This document shows positions 7,332 through 9,218 of a stretch of 9,218 nt of DNA, piece after piece. A program made the translations under genes and the position numbers. The stretch is from JARRQB01 sp965368585. Its GTDB lineage: Bacteria > Pseudomonadota > Gammaproteobacteria > Chromatiales > Chromatiaceae. The notes beneath the pieces are model-generated. The model saw only the letters and a list, made by a program, of their open reading frames with translations, was not told where the DNA came from and did no database searches. How positions within the stretch are numbered: the first letter of the stretch is position 1; each line of letters begins with the position of its first letter. Where the stretch lies: positions 1 through 9,218 of the forward strand of contig CBDUNM010000187.1 in the NCBI GenBank assembly GCA_965368585.1. Reading direction: 5' to 3'.

Positions 7332-7366
7332 ATAGTTACGTTGCATACACTTGTTGACGTAACTAT
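7332..7366. repeat. 10-bp inverted repeat with 15-nt spacer upstream of tssA
   Basis: ATAGTTACGT (7332-7341) and ACGTAACTAT (7357-7366) are perfect reverse complements separated by 15 nt, with arm centres 25 bp apart. The right arm overlaps a TTGACG hexamer (7354-7359, five of six matches to a -35), and the element ends 33 nt before the tssA ATG. It is AT-richer than its surroundings. It could be a paired binding site for a dimeric regulator controlling tssA, or a stem-loop in the leader RNA. Confidence 0.6.
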
Positions 7367-7399
7367 GCTGATTCAATGGGATTTGTTTCGGGAAGCTGA

Positions 7400-8530
7400 A
7401 TGGGGTCTCCTGCCACGATCGACCACGACCAGTTGCTGGCGCCGGTATCGGAGGAAAACGCCGCAGGTGAGGACCTGCGCGCGGATGCGTCGCCGACTTC
7501 TGCGTACTACCGACTGAAAGACGCCCGCAAGGCCTCCCGTGCCAAGGAGCGCAGCGCCGGACTCGACAACATGGACCCGGATGCGCGGTCCGAGATCCCC
7601 GACACACGCGCCGATTGGCGCCCGGTACTCGAGCAATCCGTGGCGCTCCTGACCGAGCGCAGCAAGGACCTGGAACTGGTTGCCTGGCTGATTGAAGCGC
7701 TAGTGCGGCTGTACGGTTTTGCCGGATTGCGCGACGGCTTCCGCTTCGCGCGGGACTTTGTCGGTACCTATTGGGACGATTTCTACCCCCTGCCCGGCGA
7801 TGACGGCGTCGAAGAACGGCTGGCTTCGCTGGCCGGATTGAATGGTCAGGACGCCGAAGGTACTCTGATCGTGCCGATCCGCAACGTGCCGATCACCGAG
7901 GACAGCGGCGTCGGGCCACTGGCGACCTGGCATTTCCAGCAGGCGATCTCGGTGCGACAAATCGCGGATCCTGAGGCTCGTCAAAGACGCATCGTATCCG
8001 GCGCGACGACCATGGATGACATCGATAAGGCAAGCATCGATTCCGACGGCGAGTTTCTCAAACGTCAATACGATGATCTGCAGGCGTGTCGCAGCGAATT
8101 CGAAGCATTGACCGCGGTGCTCGACGAGTTGTGCGGCCCCGACGCTGCGCCGCCGAGCTCCAATATCAAGAATGAACTGGATGCCTGCCTGGAGGCCGTC
8201 AAGTACGTCAGCAAACGCGTCCTCACCGAGGCGGCGACGCCGCCTTCCGGTGAAGTTGCCGGCGCTGTCGGAAACGATTCGACCGCTACGATTCCCCAAG
8301 TCGATGACGCCACGATGAACCGCGAACAGGCATTTCAACAGCTCTTGCAGTTGGCGGATTATTTCCGCAAAACCGAGCCACATTCACCGCTTTCCTACAG
8401 CATCGAGCGACTGGTGCGCTGGGGCAGGATGCCGCTGCCGGAATTGCTGGGCGAAATCATCACCGAAGACGAAGCACGCAATAACCTCTTCTGGCTGGCC
8501 GGTATCAAGAAACCCGACGCCGCCGAATGA
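7400..8530 (+). CDS. tssA: Type VI secretion system protein TssA (ImpA family)
   Basis: 376-aa TssA-family protein. In characterised systems TssA binds the baseplate/membrane complex and helps prime or cap growth of the contractile tail in the cytoplasm. The N-terminal ImpA_N region spans about residues 10-135, with LLAPVSEENAAGEDLR at the start and RDFVGTYWDDFYPLPGDDGVEERLASLAGLN at about 119-148; this WDxxYP...R pattern is characteristic. A variable, acidic middle (about 205-305) leads to the conserved C-terminal segment AFQQLLQLADYFRKTEPHSP then LSYSIERLVRWGRMPLPELL (about 311-350), which is typical of ImpA/VasJ-like TssA proteins. It falls among the shorter TssA proteins. GGGAAG lies just upstream of the ATG. 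It is followed 83 nt later by tssB on the same strand. The subtype of the C-terminal domain cannot be decided by eye. Confidence 0.94.
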   Translation: MGSPATIDHDQLLAPVSEENAAGEDLRADASPTSAYYRLKDARKASRAKERSAGLDNMDPDARSEIPDTRADWRPVLEQSVALLTERSKDLELVAWLIEALVRLYGFAGLRDGFRFARDFVGTYWDDFYPLPGDDGVEERLASLAGLNGQDAEGTLIVPIRNVPITEDSGVGPLATWHFQQAISVRQIADPEARQRRIVSGATTMDDIDKASIDSDGEFLKRQYDDLQACRSEFEALTAVLDELCGPDAAPPSSNIKNELDACLEAVKYVSKRVLTEAATPPSGEVAGAVGNDSTATIPQVDDATMNREQAFQQLLQLADYFRKTEPHSPLSYSIERLVRWGRMPLPELLGEIITEDEARNNLFWLAGIKKPDAAE

Positions 8531-8564
8531 GCGTGATGAAAAAGCAGGCAGATTCATACCGAGT

Positions 8565-8573
8565 TGATATGAT
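8565..8573 (+). promoter_or_regulatory. Candidate extended -10 promoter upstream of tssB
   Basis: TGATATGAT reads as TGn plus TATGAT (five of six matches to TATAAT), an extended -10 element. No good -35 is present 17 nt upstream. The expected transcription start, near 8580, falls inside the perfect palindrome at 8576-8593, so the two may form a regulated promoter for tssB and the genes that follow. It would make tssBC partly independent of tssA. Confidence 0.4.
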
Positions 8574-8575
8574 CA

Positions 8576-8593
8576 TTCCGGTCTAGACCGGAA
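8576..8593. repeat. Perfect 18-bp palindrome between tssA and tssB
   Basis: TTCCGGTCTAGACCGGAA equals its own reverse complement over 18 bp. It sits 3 nt after the candidate -10 and 6 nt before the GGAG ribosome binding site of tssB. As DNA it looks like a dimeric-repressor operator. As RNA it would fold as a 7-bp stem with a CTAG loop, close enough to affect access to the tssB start. No T tract follows, so it is not a terminator. Confidence 0.65.
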
Positions 8594-8613
8594 ACGGACG
8601 GAGCAAACAAGCA

Positions 8614-9144
8614 ATGGCGAGTATTCACGATAAGTTGGAAAGGGTTCGCAGGCCGCGGGTGCACATCACCTATGCCGTCGAGACCGAAGGTGCGGTAGTG
8701 CAGAAGGAACTGCCGTTTGTGGTCGGTGTCGTCGGCGATTTTTCCGGTAGCCCGACCACCCCGCTGAAGCCGCTGAAAGACCGAAAATTCGTCCAGATCG
8801 ATCGCGACAATATCAACGAGGTGATGGCGCGCATGACGCCCGGGCTGAATCTCAAAGTCGACAACACGTTGAAAGGCGACGGCAGCCAGATGGCCGTGGA
8901 TCTCAAGTTCGGCTCCATGGAGGACTTCGAACCGGGGCGGGTGGTCGACCAGGTGGAACCGCTACGCAAGCTGCTGGAGACGCGCAACAAATTGCGTGAT
9001 CTGATGACCAAAGTCGACCGTTCGGACGATCTGGAAAGCCTGCTAGAGCAGGTTTTGCAGAACAACGAAGATTTGAACCGCATGGCCGGTGAATTGGGTA
9101 TCGAGCCCGCCGGCGATGGCGACGATACCAAGCAGGAGGACTAG
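8614..9144 (+). CDS. tssB: Type VI secretion system contractile sheath small subunit TssB
   Basis: 176-aa TssB (VipA/ImpB) family protein, near the usual length. With TssC it polymerises into the contractile sheath that surrounds the Hcp tube and drives effector injection. Conserved stretches are visible in order: RPRVHITYAVETEG (13-26), ELPFVVGVVGDFSG (32-45), RKFVQIDRDNINEVM (57-71), and GSMEDFEPGRVVDQVEPLRK with the following LLETRNKLRDL (100-130). GGAG at 8600-8603 precedes the ATG by 10 nt. The gene follows tssA with an 83-nt gap holding a palindrome and ends 2 nt before tssC. The acidic Gly/Asp-rich tail after residue about 162 is variable in the family. Confidence 0.97.
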   Translation: MASIHDKLERVRRPRVHITYAVETEGAVVQKELPFVVGVVGDFSGSPTTPLKPLKDRKFVQIDRDNINEVMARMTPGLNLKVDNTLKGDGSQMAVDLKFGSMEDFEPGRVVDQVEPLRKLLETRNKLRDLMTKVDRSDDLESLLEQVLQNNEDLNRMAGELGIEPAGDGDDTKQED

Positions 9145-9146
9145 CG

Positions 9147-9218
9147 ATGAGCGACGAAACTCAAAAGGAGGAAGCCGGTGCGGCTGCCGAGGAAGCCGTC
9201 GAGGAACGCAGCCTGCTT
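9147..9218 (+). CDS. tssC: Type VI secretion system sheath large subunit TssC, 5' end only
   Basis: Only 24 codons are visible before the window ends. They begin MSDETQKEEAGAAAEEAVEE and continue RSLL. An acidic Ala/Glu-rich start running into a Ser-Leu-Leu is common at the N terminus of TssC/VipB/ImpC. The identification rests mostly on position, since tssC nearly always follows tssB. A strong Shine-Dalgarno, AGGAGGA (9134-9140), overlaps the end of tssB with 6-nt spacing, and the ATG is 2 nt past the tssB stop, consistent with tight coupling of the two sheath subunits. Confidence 0.85.
   Translation, partial: MSDETQKEEAGAAAEEAVEERSLL

Overview
The window looks like a chromosomal stretch from a GC-rich (about 60% by eye) Gram-negative proteobacterium, most likely a gammaproteobacterium. 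The reasons are the sucA-sucB pair with an oxygen-sensitive-type class I fumarase, a NYN/cold-shock RNA-binding protein, and the first genes of a type VI secretion system (T6SS). The species cannot be named from the sequence. GC-rich codon usage leaves long open frames opposite the real genes; these were set aside.

Left part, minus strand (1-6791): reading in the direction of transcription, the order is sucA (2-oxoglutarate dehydrogenase E1), sucB (dihydrolipoyl succinyltransferase E2, only 4 nt after sucA), a 268-nt gap holding a stable hairpin, a class I [4Fe-4S] fumarase with a hairpin terminator just past its stop, a 310-nt gap, and a gene cut by the window edge for a NYN-domain ribonuclease-like protein that appears to run into a cold-shock domain. 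sucA, sucB and fumarase cover the 2-oxoglutarate to succinyl-CoA and fumarate to malate steps of the TCA cycle. No lpd (E3) gene follows sucB here, so the shared E3 must be encoded elsewhere.

Middle (6792-7021): a divergent, partly AT-rich intergenic region. It contains a good sigma70-type promoter for the plus strand and a weaker candidate for sucA.

Right part, plus strand (7022-9218): a small unrecognised 65-aa ORF, then tssA, tssB and the first 24 codons of tssC. These are the baseplate/sheath-assembly protein and the two contractile-sheath subunits of a T6SS. Two non-coding signals stand out: a long-spaced 10-bp inverted repeat in the tssA upstream region (7332-7366), and a perfect 18-bp palindrome immediately downstream of an extended -10 element between tssA and tssB (8565-8593). 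Both are candidate regulatory sites for the secretion system.

No tRNA, rRNA, CRISPR array, insertion sequence or phage attachment site was recognised. The genes themselves belong to known families. The less ordinary points are the domain fusion at the left edge, the two T6SS palindromes, and the start region of sucA, which lacks a Shine-Dalgarno sequence.
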